Shown here in pieces: positions 1 to 7,196 of a DNA stretch of 34,599 nucleotides. Numbering within the stretch: position 1 is the first letter of the stretch; every line of letters starts with the position of its first letter. The notes under the pieces were generated by a model. That model worked only from the letters and a program-made list of their open reading frames with translations, was not told the DNA's origin and ran no database searches. This stretch comes from Lysobacterales bacterium (GTDB lineage Bacteria > Pseudomonadota > Gammaproteobacteria > Xanthomonadales > Xanthomonadaceae). The position numbers and the translations under genes were made by a program. Location of the stretch: positions 1 through 34,599 of the forward strand of contig JAATFG010000073.1 in the NCBI GenBank assembly GCA_015655355.1. Direction: 5' to 3'.

Positions 1-384
1 GGTGGTCATGCCGCCGAACGGGCGCTGGTAGATCTTGCCTTCCTCGGTGCGCGAGAACGGGACGCCGTAGTGCTCGAGTTCGATGATCGCGGGAATCGCC
101 TCGCGCACCATGTATTCGATCGCGTCCTGGTCGCCCAGCCAGTCCGAACCCTTGATGGTGTCGTAGAAGTGGTAGCGCCAGTCGTCCTCGCCCATGTTGC
201 CGAGCGCGGCGGAGATGCCGCCTTGAGCTGCGACGGTGTGCGAACGGGTCGGGAACACCTTGGTCAAACAGACCGTGTTCAAGCCCTTCTGGGCGAGGCC
301 GAACGTGGCGCGCAGGCCGGCGCCGCCGGCGCCGATCACGACCATGTCGTACTTGTGTTCGGTGATCTTGTAAGCGGAAGTCAT
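1..384 (-). CDS. sdhA: Succinate dehydrogenase flavoprotein subunit, N-terminal part (cut by window edge)
   Basis: This is the catalytic FAD subunit of complex II, which oxidises succinate to fumarate at the cytoplasmic face of the inner membrane. Only the first 128 codons are inside the window; the rest lies to the left. Seen directly: a dinucleotide-binding GAGGAG motif at about residues 18-23, and SHTVAAQGG, whose histidine (about residue 49) is the expected site of covalent FAD attachment. The ATG at 384 is preceded by AAGGA five bases upstream. It lies 19 bp downstream of sdhD in an sdhCDA order, so sdhB is expected next outside the window. Identification is secure. Confidence 0.97.
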   Translation of the reverse strand, partial: MTSAYKITEHKYDMVVIGAGGAGLRATFGLAQKGLNTVCLTKVFPTRSHTVAAQGGISAALGNMGEDDWRYHFYDTIKGSDWLGDQDAIEYMVREAIPAIIELEHYGVPFSRTEEGKIYQRPFGGMTT

Positions 385-403
385 GTGGGTTCCTTTGCGA
401 AGC

Positions 404-802
404 TCAGACGCGGCCCAGCGCGATCAGCACGACCGCGAAGATGCCGGCCAGCGCGGCCAGCACGCAGACGAAGCGCACCGCCAACTGCGAAAGCACGGCC
501 AGCAGCGGCGCATGCACGTAATCCTCGAGCACTACCTGCACGCCCAGTTGCGCGTGCCACAGCGCGGCGATCAGGAACGCGATCAGCGCGATCGCATTGC
601 ACGGCCTGGCGACCGCAGCGGTGGCGGTGACGTAATCGGCGCCGACCAGGCCGACCACGAAGATCAGGAACCACGAAGCGAGGAACACCAGCGCCACCGC
701 GGTGACGCGCTGGAAAATCCAGTGATGCAAGCCCTGCTTGGACGACCCCAGGCCACGCGCGGTCTTCAGCGGCGTGCGGAAATTCTTTTCTGCGGCGCCC
801 AT
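404..802 (-). CDS. sdhD: Succinate dehydrogenase membrane anchor subunit
   Basis: The 132-residue hydrophobic anchor has three predicted transmembrane helices (about residues 30-52, 64-86 and 97-125). With SdhC it holds the SdhAB catalytic part to the inner membrane and forms the haem b/quinone site. The segment [16 protein letters not shown] in the second helix region carries the conserved histidine and aspartate typical of this family. The N-terminal [16 protein letters not shown] is also family-like. It starts one base after the sdhC stop, with GAAGGGGG upstream, so the two are translationally close. Sequence conservation in SdhD is low in general, so the call relies on position as well as motif. 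Confidence 0.92.
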   Translation of the reverse strand: MGAAEKNFRTPLKTARGLGSSKQGLHHWIFQRVTAVALVFLASWFLIFVVGLVGADYVTATAAVARPCNAIALIAFLIAALWHAQLGVQVVLEDYVHAPLLAVLSQLAVRFVCVLAALAGIFAVVLIALGRV

Positions 803-803
803 C

Positions 804-1190
804 TCAAGCCCCCTTCGACAGCGCGATTGCGAAAACGACGACCGCCAGCACCAGGCTGACGACGATGGCCAGCCAGCCGTTGCGGATGAAGGTCGGCTTG
901 GCGAAGCCCTTGCCGCCGTCCAACCACAGGAACTTCAGGCCGTTGACGAGGTGGTAGGTGAAGGCCCACGTCCACAGGAACAGGAAGGCCTTGCCGTACC
1001 ACGCGGCGGCGAACTGGCTGATGCAGGCCCAATGGCCCGGGCCGGAAATCAGGCCGAGCAAGGCAGCGACGATCAGCAGCAGGCCCAACGCCAGGATGAT
1101 GCCGGTGGCACGGTGGAAGATGGAGGTGGCCATCTGCACTTGCCAGCGGTATACCTGCAAATGCGGAGAAAGCGGACGCGGATTTGCCAT
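804..1190 (-). CDS. sdhC: Succinate dehydrogenase cytochrome b556 subunit
   Basis: The 128-residue membrane subunit of complex II has three predicted helices. The start at MANPRPLSPHLQVYRW is chosen because this is the canonical SdhC N-terminus. It is followed by the family signature SIFHRATG (about residues 23-30) and by FTYHLVNGLKF, which carries the probable haem-ligand histidine. An upstream extension in the same frame has no similarity to the family. A weak AGAG ribosome site precedes the ATG. It is the second gene of the operon, 82 bp downstream of the SDHAF4-like gene. Confidence 0.95.
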   Translation of the reverse strand: MANPRPLSPHLQVYRWQVQMATSIFHRATGIILALGLLLIVAALLGLISGPGHWACISQFAAAWYGKAFLFLWTWAFTYHLVNGLKFLWLDGGKGFAKPTFIRNGWLAIVVSLVLAVVVFAIALSKGA

Positions 1191-1272
1191 CGTCAATTCT
1201 CTTGGCTGAGCGATCCATCGTCGGCGATGCGACAATGCGACCGTGTGGCTGGAAGACGCCGCGCCGGCTTCG

Positions 1273-1461
1273 TCAGAAGTCGATGCAACGCCCGTTCTTT
1301 TCCCAATCGCCGTAGCGCGTCGGCTCCAGACCACCGCGACCGCCCACTTCCGTGGGCAGCACGACGCTCTGCACCGCTTCGGTCTTTTCGAGCTTGACCG
1401 GCTCGTCGGACTGCTGCGTTGCAGGCGTGGTTTCGGTGGCGGGAGCGTCGTGTTCTATCAT
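1273..1461 (-). CDS. Succinate dehydrogenase assembly factor 4-like protein (DUF1674)
   Basis: A 62-residue soluble protein. Its C-terminal segment GGLEPTRYGDWEKNGRCIDF is the diagnostic end of the DUF1674/SDHAF4 family, whose eukaryotic members bind flavinated SdhA and help it join SdhB. The N-terminal half is low-complexity and acidic, as is usual. It lies 82 bp upstream of sdhC on the same strand, so it probably heads the sdh operon, which supports the role. The ATG at 1461 is preferred over an in-frame GTG at 1470 because a good sigma70-like promoter predicts transcription starting at about 1467. That leaves a leader of only a few bases. Function in this organism is inferred from family and position. 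Confidence 0.85.
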   Translation of the reverse strand: MIEHDAPATETTPATQQSDEPVKLEKTEAVQSVVLPTEVGGRGGLEPTRYGDWEKNGRCIDF

Positions 1462-1473
1462 GCGGTGCACAAA

Positions 1474-1502
1474 ATTCTAGACCTCGCACCCGTGGCTGAC
1501 AA
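1474..1502 (-). promoter_or_regulatory. Predicted sigma70 promoter of the SDHAF4-sdhCDA operon
   Basis: On the minus strand TTGTCA (1497-1502) and TAGAAT (1474-1479) are separated by exactly 17 bases, close to consensus. The expected transcription start near 1467 is about 6 bases before the ATG of the SDHAF4-like gene. The promoter sits inside the 5' end of the divergent ygfZ gene. Confidence 0.6.
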
Positions 1503-2337
1503 CCAGTTGAACACCTTTATCGAGACCGACAAAACCTTCGCCCTGCCCGCGCATGCCGTGTTGTCGCTGCAAGGCGTTGATGCGATTGCGTTTGCGCACG
1601 CGCAGTTCGCCAACGACGTCGCTGCCCTCGCCGCCGGGCATTGGCAATGGAATTGCTGGCTGAGCGCGAAGGGCCGCGTCATCGCGCTGTTCGCCCTGCT
1701 CAAACTGGACGAAAACAGTCTGCTATTGCTGCTGCCCGACTATCCTGCGGAGTTGTTCGCCGAGCAATTGCGCAAGTTCGTGTTCCGCAAGAAAGTGAAG
1801 GTCGACGTCGCCGCGTTGCACGCGAACGCGCGTTTCGCCGCACCGGTGCAAGCGCACGGTTCGCAATTGCATGTCGAAGGCGATGTCATCGAGCTGGATA
1901 TCGGCACGTCTGGCTTGCCGCGCACGCTGCTGCTCGCGCCGGATGCCGCCGAAGCCGATGACGCGCTGGCCGCGCGCTGGTTCGCGCTCGATCTGCGACA
2001 CGGTTTGCCGCACCTGCCCGAATCGCAGCGCGAGCAATGGACGCCGCAACAACTTTCGCTCGAACGCCTGCCCGCTTTCAGCGTGAAGAAAGGCTGCTAT
2101 CCGGGCCAGGAAATCGTCGCGCGCACGCATTTCCTCGGCAAGGCCAAGCGCGGGCTGGCGCTGCTGGAAAGCGATGCGCCGTTGCAGGCCGGTGCCGAAG
2201 TTCTCGCCAACGATGCCAGCATCGGGAAAGTGGTTTGCGTTGCCGACCAATATGCGCTTGCGGTGCTGCCGCTGGAACACGACGCGGCGGCGCTGTCGGT
2301 CGATGGCCATGCGGTGCGCGGATTGCCGCTTCTGTAG
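1492..2337 (+). CDS. ygfZ: YgfZ-type folate-binding iron-sulfur cluster maintenance protein
   Basis: A 281-residue protein of the YgfZ/GcvT-like family, which supports activity of certain Fe-S enzymes such as MiaB and uses a tetrahydrofolate-binding fold. The hallmark motif KGCYPGQE (about residues 200-207, cysteine near 202) is intact. The frame is open upstream, but that upstream sequence is not family-like. The GTG at 1492, giving VADNQLNTF followed by FALP, best matches the usual N-terminus. No ATG is available in frame nearby and there is no clear ribosome site, so the start is uncertain. The stop codon TAG lies inside a palindromic repeat. It is divergent from the sdh operon, which itself contains an Fe-S enzyme. 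Confidence 0.9.
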   Translation: MADNQLNTFIETDKTFALPAHAVLSLQGVDAIAFAHAQFANDVAALAAGHWQWNCWLSAKGRVIALFALLKLDENSLLLLLPDYPAELFAEQLRKFVFRKKVKVDVAALHANARFAAPVQAHGSQLHVEGDVIELDIGTSGLPRTLLLAPDAAEADDALAARWFALDLRHGLPHLPESQREQWTPQQLSLERLPAFSVKKGCYPGQEIVARTHFLGKAKRGLALLESDAPLQAGAEVLANDASIGKVVCVADQYALAVLPLEHDAAALSVDGHAVRGLPLL

Positions 2338-2434
2338 AGCCGGGCTTGCCCGGCTGATTCTCGTTCCGGGTCACGGGTCCCGTTGCAGGCATTGCGCACG
2401 GCAATCAGGGCAGCCGGGCAAGCTCGGCGCTACA
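2333..2434. repeat. Paired TGTAG-type extragenic palindromes (REP-like)
   Basis: Two inverted copies of one unit face each other. The first, at 2333-2356, is TGTAGAGCCGGGCTTGCCCG. The second, at 2411-2434, reads on the other strand TTGTAG...CGAGCTTGCCCGGCTG. Each contains a CGGGC-TTG-CCCG hairpin core. A third single copy is at 16964-16993. The ygfZ stop codon is the TAG of the first copy. The arrangement resembles paired REP/BIME elements. No coding sequence is visible between them. Confidence 0.65.
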
Positions 2435-2439
2435 AGAAC

Positions 2440-2470
2440 GAAAAAGCCGGCATTGCTGCCGGCTTTTCCT
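2440..2470. terminator. Bidirectional intrinsic terminator between ygfZ and the lipoprotein gene
   Basis: AAAAGCCGGCA, a short loop TTGC and TGCCGGCTTTT form a strong GC-rich hairpin with an A-run on one side and a T-run on the other. It can therefore end transcription of both convergent genes. Confidence 0.85.
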
Positions 2471-2495
2471 TTGTCGCATCGGGCGTGCTGCGCGA

Positions 2496-3272
2496 TTACT
2501 GCTGGCTCTGGCCACCCACTGCCGCGACGACCTGGCCGTTGATGACCGGCAGGCGGTCCGCATCCGGCTTCTGGTTCATGCGGAGGGTCTTTTCCTCGCC
2601 GTTGTAGCGGTAGGTCACGTCATAGCCCTGCACCGCGTCCTGGCTGCCGAGGGTGATGGTCGAACCCGGCTTCTTGTCGGTGCGGATGGTGCCGGTGGTG
2701 CCGTCGTCCTTCTTGTAGGTGACGTTGTAGCCGGTGACGGTGCTGGTTTCGGCAGTGGCGTTCTCGGTGTGGCACTGCTGCTGGGTCACGGTCTTGGCGT
2801 CGGCCCGCTTCTGCTCGACGCGGTTGCCCGCATAGCCGCCTGCCGCGGCGCCAGCCACGGTCGCCACGGTCTTGCCCTTGCCGCCGCCGACCATGTGGCC
2901 GAGCAGGCCACCGGCCACCACGCCGACCGCGGTACCGGCGACATTGTGTTGGTCCTTGCGCGGCGCCGCCACCTGCACGTCCTCGCAGACCTGCTTGGGC
3001 GTGGTCGTGGTGCTGGTCTTGGTGATCGGCTCGCTGCCGATCACGGTGGCAACCACCTTCTCCTTGCTGGTCACCGGCACCACATTGACCACGTCGGCGT
3101 ATTGCACGGTATCCGCCGGCAAGGCGCCGCTGGCCGCGGCATCGCCGGCGCTGGCCGGGGCCGCCGCCGCAGACGTCGCGGCAGTATCGGTCGCCGGCTT
3201 GCTGCAGGATGCGACCGCCAAGGTGCCGGTCAGCAGGGCGGCGATCAGAAGGGGGGTGGTATTGCGCTTCAT
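2496..3272 (-). CDS. Glycine-zipper outer membrane lipoprotein with duplicated C-terminal module
   Basis: A 258-residue predicted lipoprotein. It has a positively charged N-terminus, a hydrophobic stretch and a lipobox VASC with the lipidated cysteine near residue 23. An Ala/Thr-rich linker follows. Residues about 112-150 form a glycine-zipper 2TM segment (repeated GxxxG, as in SlyB/OsmB-type proteins). The C-terminal part holds two similar modules, GYNVTY...RTDKKPG and GYDVTY...RMNQKPD, and ends in LPVINGQVVAAV. A shorter lipoprotein at 5760-6140 ends with a comparable module. The specific role is unknown; envelope integrity or stress is a family-level guess. It has its own terminator and is convergent with ygfZ. 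Confidence 0.8.
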   Translation of the reverse strand: MKRNTTPLLIAALLTGTLAVASCSKPATDTAATSAAAAPASAGDAAASGALPADTVQYADVVNVVPVTSKEKVVATVIGSEPITKTSTTTTPKQVCEDVQVAAPRKDQHNVAGTAVGVVAGGLLGHMVGGGKGKTVATVAGAAAGGYAGNRVEQKRADAKTVTQQQCHTENATAETSTVTGYNVTYKKDDGTTGTIRTDKKPGSTITLGSQDAVQGYDVTYRYNGEEKTLRMNQKPDADRLPVINGQVVAAVGGQSQQ

Positions 3273-3464
3273 AGTTCTAGCCTCGTCATTGAGTTAACCG
3301 CGTCTTGTGCGCGGCGCGAATTGCAGCATGGAATAGCTGAACAAAACCCGGACCGCCGTCGGATAAACAGCAAGACGGGCTTGCTGCACGCGCCAGCGAC
3401 CGCATGTTAGCTTGGCGCCTGTTTTCCGTCGAATCCGCCCGTCGCATCGAGGAACCCTTCCATC

Positions 3465-3686
3465 ATGGCCAATCCGCTGCTGCAACCTTTCATGGGCTGG
3501 CTGGGCAAACTCAGCCACCCGCGCCTGTTCGTGGTCATCGCGGTGCTGTTCCTGATCGACCTGTGCATTCCCGACCTGGTGCCATGGGACGACATCGGCC
3601 TGGGCCTGGCGACGATCTTCCTCGCCAACTGGAAGAAGCGCAAACAAGACCCCGCCGACGCGATAGAACAACCGCCGCGGAAGTAA
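3465..3686 (+). CDS. Small membrane protein of the DUF6116 type
   Basis: A 73-residue protein with one or two hydrophobic segments: residues about 22-38, and a weaker LGLATIFLANW near 47-57 followed by the basic KKRK. The pattern (MANPLLQP, then HPRLF, PDLVPW, LANWKKRK) matches what I recall of the DUF6116 proteins of Xanthomonadales. No function is established. GAGGAA lies upstream of the ATG. Its stop overlaps the tatD start as TAATG, so the two are probably co-translated. The 190 bp upstream hold no other gene. Confidence 0.75.
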   Translation: MANPLLQPFMGWLGKLSHPRLFVVIAVLFLIDLCIPDLVPWDDIGLGLATIFLANWKKRKQDPADAIEQPPRK

Positions 3687-4471
3687 TGCCGGTTTTGGAC
3701 GCGCTTGCAGACAGCCACTGCCACCTCGACGCACCGGAATTCGATCCCGATCGCGGCGCAGTGATCGCGCGCGCGCGCAGCGCCGGCGTGACCCGGCAGG
3801 TCGTGCCGGCGATCACCGCCGCCTCGTGGCCGAAACTGCGCGAGGTCTGCGCATCGGCGCCGGGATTGTTCCCGGCCTACGGCCTGCATCCGATGTACCT
3901 GGCCGATCACCGGCCAGAACACTTGCACGCGTTGCGTGACTGGATCGAACGCGAAAAGCCGGTCGCGGTCGGCGAATGCGGCCTCGATTTCTTCGTCGAA
4001 GGCCTCGATGCGCAACAACAGCAAATCCACTTCGACGGGCAACTGCAACTGGCCCGCGAATTCGGCTTGCCCCTCATCGTGCATGCGCGGCGCGCGGTCG
4101 ACCAGGTCATCGCCTCGATCCGCAAGGTCGGCGGCCTGCGCGGCGTGGTCCACAGCTTTTCCGGCAGCGAGGAACAGGCGCGACAGCTGTGGAAGCTCGG
4201 TTTCCTGCTCGGCATCGGCGGCCCGGCGACTTACCCACGCGCGAACCGTCTGCGCAAACTGGTCGCAACCATGCCGGCGGAATTCCTGCTGCTGGAAACC
4301 GACGCGCCGGATCAACCCGACAGCATGATTCGCGGCCAGCGCAACGAACCGGCACGCCTGCACTTCATCTGCGCCAGCTTCGCCGCATTGCGCGGCATCG
4401 ACGCGCACGAACTTGCGCGCATCACCACGGACAACGCCGCACGTTTGTTCAATCTGCCCGCTTCGGCTTGA
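3686..4471 (+). CDS. TatD-family metal-dependent deoxyribonuclease
   Basis: A 261-residue TIM-barrel hydrolase of the TatD/YjjV group, which cleaves DNA from the 3' end and acts in repair or DNA clearance. All metal-site residues are seen: HCH at 11-13, the glutamate in VGECGLDF (97), histidines in VHAR (133) and VHSFSG (156), and the aspartate in ETDAPD (206). Length is normal. The ATG at 3686 overlaps the stop of the DUF6116 gene, and this start gives the canonical DSHCHLD near the N-terminus. The last 23 bp overlap the end of convergent tcdA. Which TatD paralogue it is cannot be decided from sequence alone. Confidence 0.92.
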   Translation: MPVLDALADSHCHLDAPEFDPDRGAVIARARSAGVTRQVVPAITAASWPKLREVCASAPGLFPAYGLHPMYLADHRPEHLHALRDWIEREKPVAVGECGLDFFVEGLDAQQQQIHFDGQLQLAREFGLPLIVHARRAVDQVIASIRKVGGLRGVVHSFSGSEEQARQLWKLGFLLGIGGPATYPRANRLRKLVATMPAEFLLLETDAPDQPDSMIRGQRNEPARLHFICASFAALRGIDAHELARITTDNAARLFNLPASA

Positions 4472-5261
4472 GCAGCAATTCCAGCGCCTTGCCGACCATC
4501 GCGAACGCGAACGTGCCGGTGATGTGCGTCGCCGCGCCGAGGCCGACGCCGCAATCGAGCTTCAACGCCGCATCCGCGCCGAGTTGCGGACGCAGGCCGC
4601 AGACGCTGCCGTCGGCCTGCGGATACTTGACGTTTTCCAGCGAATACACCGCCGGCACGCCGAAATAGCGGTCGGGATTCTTCGGGAAATTGAATTCGCC
4701 GCGCAGTTTCTTGCGCACCAGCGCCAGCAGCGCGTCGTGTTCGGTGCGCGACAGGTCGCGCACGCGCACCTGGGTCGGATCGGTGCGCCCGCCGGCCGAA
4801 CCGCTGACGATGATCGGCCGCTTGCGCCGGCGGCACCACGCGATCATTTCCACCTTGGTGCGGAAGCTGTCGCAAGCGTCGAGCACGAGGTCGTAATCCT
4901 TGTCGAGCAGTTCGGCGAGATTGCCCGAAGTGACGAATGCGGTGACCGCATCGACGTCGATCACCGGATTGATCGCAAGGCAACGCTCGGCCATCGCATC
5001 GACCTTGTTGCGCCCGTACTGCCCGGCCAGCGCCGGCAACTGGCGATTGGTGTTGGACACGCAGATGTCGTCGGCATCGATCAGCGCCAGATGGCCGACG
5101 CCACTGCGCGCCAGCGCTTCGGCCACCCACGAGCCGACGCCGCCGAGGCCGACGATGGCCACGCGCTTGTGCGAGAAACTTTCCACGCTGCCGGCGCCGT
5201 ACAAGCGGTCGATGCCGGCGAAGCGCTGCTTCAATTCGGAATGTTTCAGTTCGCTGTTCAT
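4449..5261 (-). CDS. tcdA: tRNA threonylcarbamoyladenosine dehydratase
   Basis: A 270-residue E1-like ATP-dependent enzyme that cyclises t6A at position 37 of ANN-decoding tRNAs to ct6A (TcdA/CsdL). Seen: an N-terminal RFAGIDRLYG, the nucleotide-binding VGLGGVGSW (about 37-45), IDADDICVSNTNRQ (the family's DxDxVxxxNxNRQ region), and DACDSFRTK. The C-terminal part GVGLGAATHITGTFAFAMVG is also typical. Length is normal. A -10-like TAAAAT ends 9 bases before the ATG, so the mRNA may have almost no leader. It is convergent with tatD, overlapping by 23 bp. Confidence 0.93.
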   Translation of the reverse strand: MNSELKHSELKQRFAGIDRLYGAGSVESFSHKRVAIVGLGGVGSWVAEALARSGVGHLALIDADDICVSNTNRQLPALAGQYGRNKVDAMAERCLAINPVIDVDAVTAFVTSGNLAELLDKDYDLVLDACDSFRTKVEMIAWCRRRKRPIIVSGSAGGRTDPTQVRVRDLSRTEHDALLALVRKKLRGEFNFPKNPDRYFGVPAVYSLENVKYPQADGSVCGLRPQLGADAALKLDCGVGLGAATHITGTFAFAMVGKALELLLKPKRAD

Positions 5262-5270
5262 AGGCTGCGC

Positions 5271-5276
5271 ATTTTA
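5271..5276 (-). promoter_or_regulatory. Probable -10 element of tcdA
   Basis: TAAAAT on the minus strand, 9 bases before the tcdA ATG and with no ribosome-binding sequence in between, fits a near-leaderless transcript. No convincing -35 hexamer is seen. Confidence 0.35.
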
Positions 5277-5325
5277 CGCGTTGACGTGTACCATCGGCCC
5301 ATCATCGACAGAACGGAGCCTGTGC

Positions 5326-5760
5326 ATGTCCCAGCCCGCCAAGAAGCCCTCGCAAGCCTCTCGCTACCTGTTCCTGCTGCTGGTCGGCCTCGTGATCGGC
5401 GTTGTCGCCGCGGTGATGGGGCTGCGCGCGTGGCAGGAACGGCAGGACCCGTTCCCGCACAGCGTGATGCACGTGATGGACCACCACGCCGATGCGCTGA
5501 AGCAGAGCATCGCCGCCAACCGCTGCGCCGCCAGCGACACCGTCCCGCACCTGCGTACCCTGCGCGCGATGGCCGACGACATCGAAACCGCCTTCCCCGA
5601 CCTGGCCCAGGACGCGCGCTTCGGCGCGCACGCCACCGACCTGCGGCGCAAGCTCGACGCGGCGCTGGAAAACCCGCCGGCCAATTGCGCCGCGGCCAGC
5701 GCGGCGCTGGCGCAAGTGCACGACAGTTGCTCCGCCTGCCACCAGGACTTCAACGACTGA
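5326..5760 (+). CDS. Membrane-anchored cytochrome c'-like protein
   Basis: A 144-residue protein with one N-terminal membrane helix (about residues 14-33) followed by a helical periplasmic part. A single haem-binding CSACH lies near the C-terminus (135-139), the arrangement of class II cytochromes c' and c-556. Two further cysteines (67 and 121) could form a disulfide. The start is chosen for GGAG upstream and because it begins just before the membrane segment. The in-frame open region further upstream is antisense to tcdA. It would need the Ccm system encoded at 18-25 kb for haem attachment. The electron partner is unknown. The next gene overlaps it as TGATG. Confidence 0.8.
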   Translation: MSQPAKKPSQASRYLFLLLVGLVIGVVAAVMGLRAWQERQDPFPHSVMHVMDHHADALKQSIAANRCAASDTVPHLRTLRAMADDIETAFPDLAQDARFGAHATDLRRKLDAALENPPANCAAASAALAQVHDSCSACHQDFND

Positions 5761-6140
5761 TGCGCCGCATTCTCGCCCTCGCCTTTTTCGCCGCCTGCGC
5801 CATCGTCCTGTCGGCCTGCGCCACGTTCGGCAACAACAAGCCGGCGGCCTGCGCCAGTTGCGGCACCGTGATGTCAATCGCCGCCAGCAGCGCCACCCAC
5901 GCCAACGCCGGTGGCAGCGGCGTGGTGCTCGGCGGCATCGTCGGCGGCGTGGCCAACGCGCAGCCGGCACAACCGGCCAAGCCCGCACCGCCGGCCGGCT
6001 ACGACATCCGCGTGCGCATGGACGATGGCCGCGAAGTCGTCGTCCACCAGGCCGAAACCGCCGGCCTGCGCCCGAACGCGCCGGCACGGGTGATCAACGG
6101 TCGCGTCGTCGCGGCGACCACGGTGACGGCGAAACCATGA
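5760..6140 (+). CDS. Small lipoprotein of unknown function
   Basis: A 126-residue predicted lipoprotein: a basic N-terminus, a hydrophobic stretch and lipobox LSAC with cysteine about 20. A CASC pair follows, then a glycine-rich VVLGGIVGGV segment (a short glycine zipper). The C-terminal module YDIRVRMDDGREVVVHQ ends in PARVINGRVVA. That module resembles the C-terminal module of the larger lipoprotein at 2496-3272 (...LPVINGQVVA), so the two look related. The ATG overlaps the stop of the cytochrome gene, suggesting translational coupling. No enzyme motif is visible. Confidence 0.75.
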   Translation: MRRILALAFFAACAIVLSACATFGNNKPAACASCGTVMSIAASSATHANAGGSGVVLGGIVGGVANAQPAQPAKPAPPAGYDIRVRMDDGREVVVHQAETAGLRPNAPARVINGRVVAATTVTAKP

Positions 6141-6142
6141 AG

Positions 6143-6164
6143 CCCCTCTCCCCTCGCGGGAGAA
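6143..6164. repeat. Short CCCCTCTCCC/GGGAGA palindrome
   Basis: A hairpin with TCTCCC and GGGAGA arms lies immediately after the lipoprotein stop. It resembles the palindrome embedded in the 3' end of ccmE at 21028-21048, so both may be copies of one extragenic repeat family. Confidence 0.45.
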
Positions 6165-6171
6165 GCGGCAC

Positions 6172-6199
6172 GAAAAAAGCCCGGCTTGCGCCGGGCTTC
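6172..6199 (-). terminator. Intrinsic terminator of the cold-shock gene
   Basis: Read on the minus strand, GAAGCCCGGC-GCAA-GCCGGGC is followed by a run of six T. It lies 41 bp downstream of the cspA-like stop codon. Confidence 0.85.
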
Positions 6200-6240
6200 A
6201 AGAAATGTCTTGCATGCGGCATGCTCCTAAGCGGAAACGC

Positions 6241-6450
6241 TCAGAGCGGCTGCACCGCATCGGCCTGCAGGCCCTTCTGGCCCTGGACGACGGTGAAGCT
6301 GACCTTTTGGCCTTCCTTCAGACTCTTGAAGCCATTGGTCTGGATGGCGCGGAAGTGCACGAACACATCCTCGCCGTTCTCGCGGCTGATGAAACCAAAG
6401 CCCTTCGCATCGTTGAACCACTTGACGGTTCCGTTTTCACGCTCGGACAT
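6241..6450 (-). CDS. Cold-shock domain protein (CspA family)
   Basis: A 69-residue single OB-fold protein that binds single-stranded RNA/DNA and acts as an RNA chaperone. Both nucleic-acid motifs are intact: RNP1 as KGFGFI (about residues 16-21) and RNP2 as VFVHF (about 29-33). The C-terminal [17 protein letters not shown] is typical of the family. The start [11 protein letters not shown] is supported by GGAGAGA 6-7 bases upstream; the longer in-frame reading is not family-like. The 250 bp between this gene and the next contain its 5' leader and probably its promoter. I could not pick a convincing -35/-10 pair there. Confidence 0.95.
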   Translation of the reverse strand: MSERENGTVKWFNDAKGFGFISRENGEDVFVHFRAIQTNGFKSLKEGQKVSFTVVQGQKGLQADAVQPL

Positions 6451-6701
6451 CGTTGACTCTCTCCATGAAGCAGTTGGGTGGAAAACGCCGTGGCAGCGGC
6501 GGCTGGTTGCAGGGAGGAGCGTGTAACGATGGAGCCGAACGTGCAACGATAAAGCGCAGACAAGTTCAACTGCATCAGGTCACAATTCACCGTGACCGTG
6601 CAAGCACAGCGGCTGCACACTAACCCGGCGTTCAGCAAAATGCAACGCCTGCGCCGGGTAGCCTCGCATCCCTCCCACCCTGCCCCGAAAGGACCACGAA
6701 C

Positions 6702-7196
6702 TTGACCCTCGACATCCTGCTGTACCTGCTGGCTGGCCTGCTGATGCTCGGCGGACTGCTCGGCGTGGTGTTCCCGGTGCTGCCGGGCGTGCCGCTGGTT
6801 TTCGCCGGCATGCTGCTGGCCGCCTGGACCGACCATTTCCGGCACGTCGGCTGGGTCACCCTGATCATCCTGGCGGTGCTGACCGCGCTTTCGGTCGCCG
6901 CCGACTTTTTCGCCACCGCGCTGGGCGCGAAAAAGGTCGGCGCCAGCCGCAAGGCCCTGCTCGGTTCGGTGATCGGCACCGTGGTCGGGTTCTTCATCGT
7001 GCCGCCGTGGGGGATCTTCATCGGCCCGTTCGTCGGCGCCCTGCTCGGCGAGCTGTGGCACAGCCAGGAAGTGCACAAGTCGCTGAAAGTGGGACTGGGC
7101 ACCTGGCTCGGGCTAGTACTCGGCGTCGTGCTCAAGCTCGGGCTGGCGTTCGCGATGCTGGCGCTGTTCGTGTTCGTCTGGATCTGGAACCGTTAA
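6702..7196 (+). CDS. DUF456 family integral membrane protein
   Basis: A 164-residue very hydrophobic protein with about four or five membrane helices and repeated glycine-rich turns. The opening GGLLGVVFPVLPGVPLVFAG and the middle LGAKKVGASRKALLGSVIGT are characteristic of DUF456. The family has no established function. The start is a TTG at 6702, chosen because GAAAGGA stands the right distance upstream and no ATG gives the full first helix. It is directly followed by pldA with no spacer. A hairpin (CCCGGCG...CGCCGGG, about 6633-6659) lies in the leader region. Confidence 0.85.
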   Translation: MTLDILLYLLAGLLMLGGLLGVVFPVLPGVPLVFAGMLLAAWTDHFRHVGWVTLIILAVLTALSVAADFFATALGAKKVGASRKALLGSVIGTVVGFFIVPPWGIFIGPFVGALLGELWHSQEVHKSLKVGLGTWLGLVLGVVLKLGLAFAMLALFVFVWIWNR

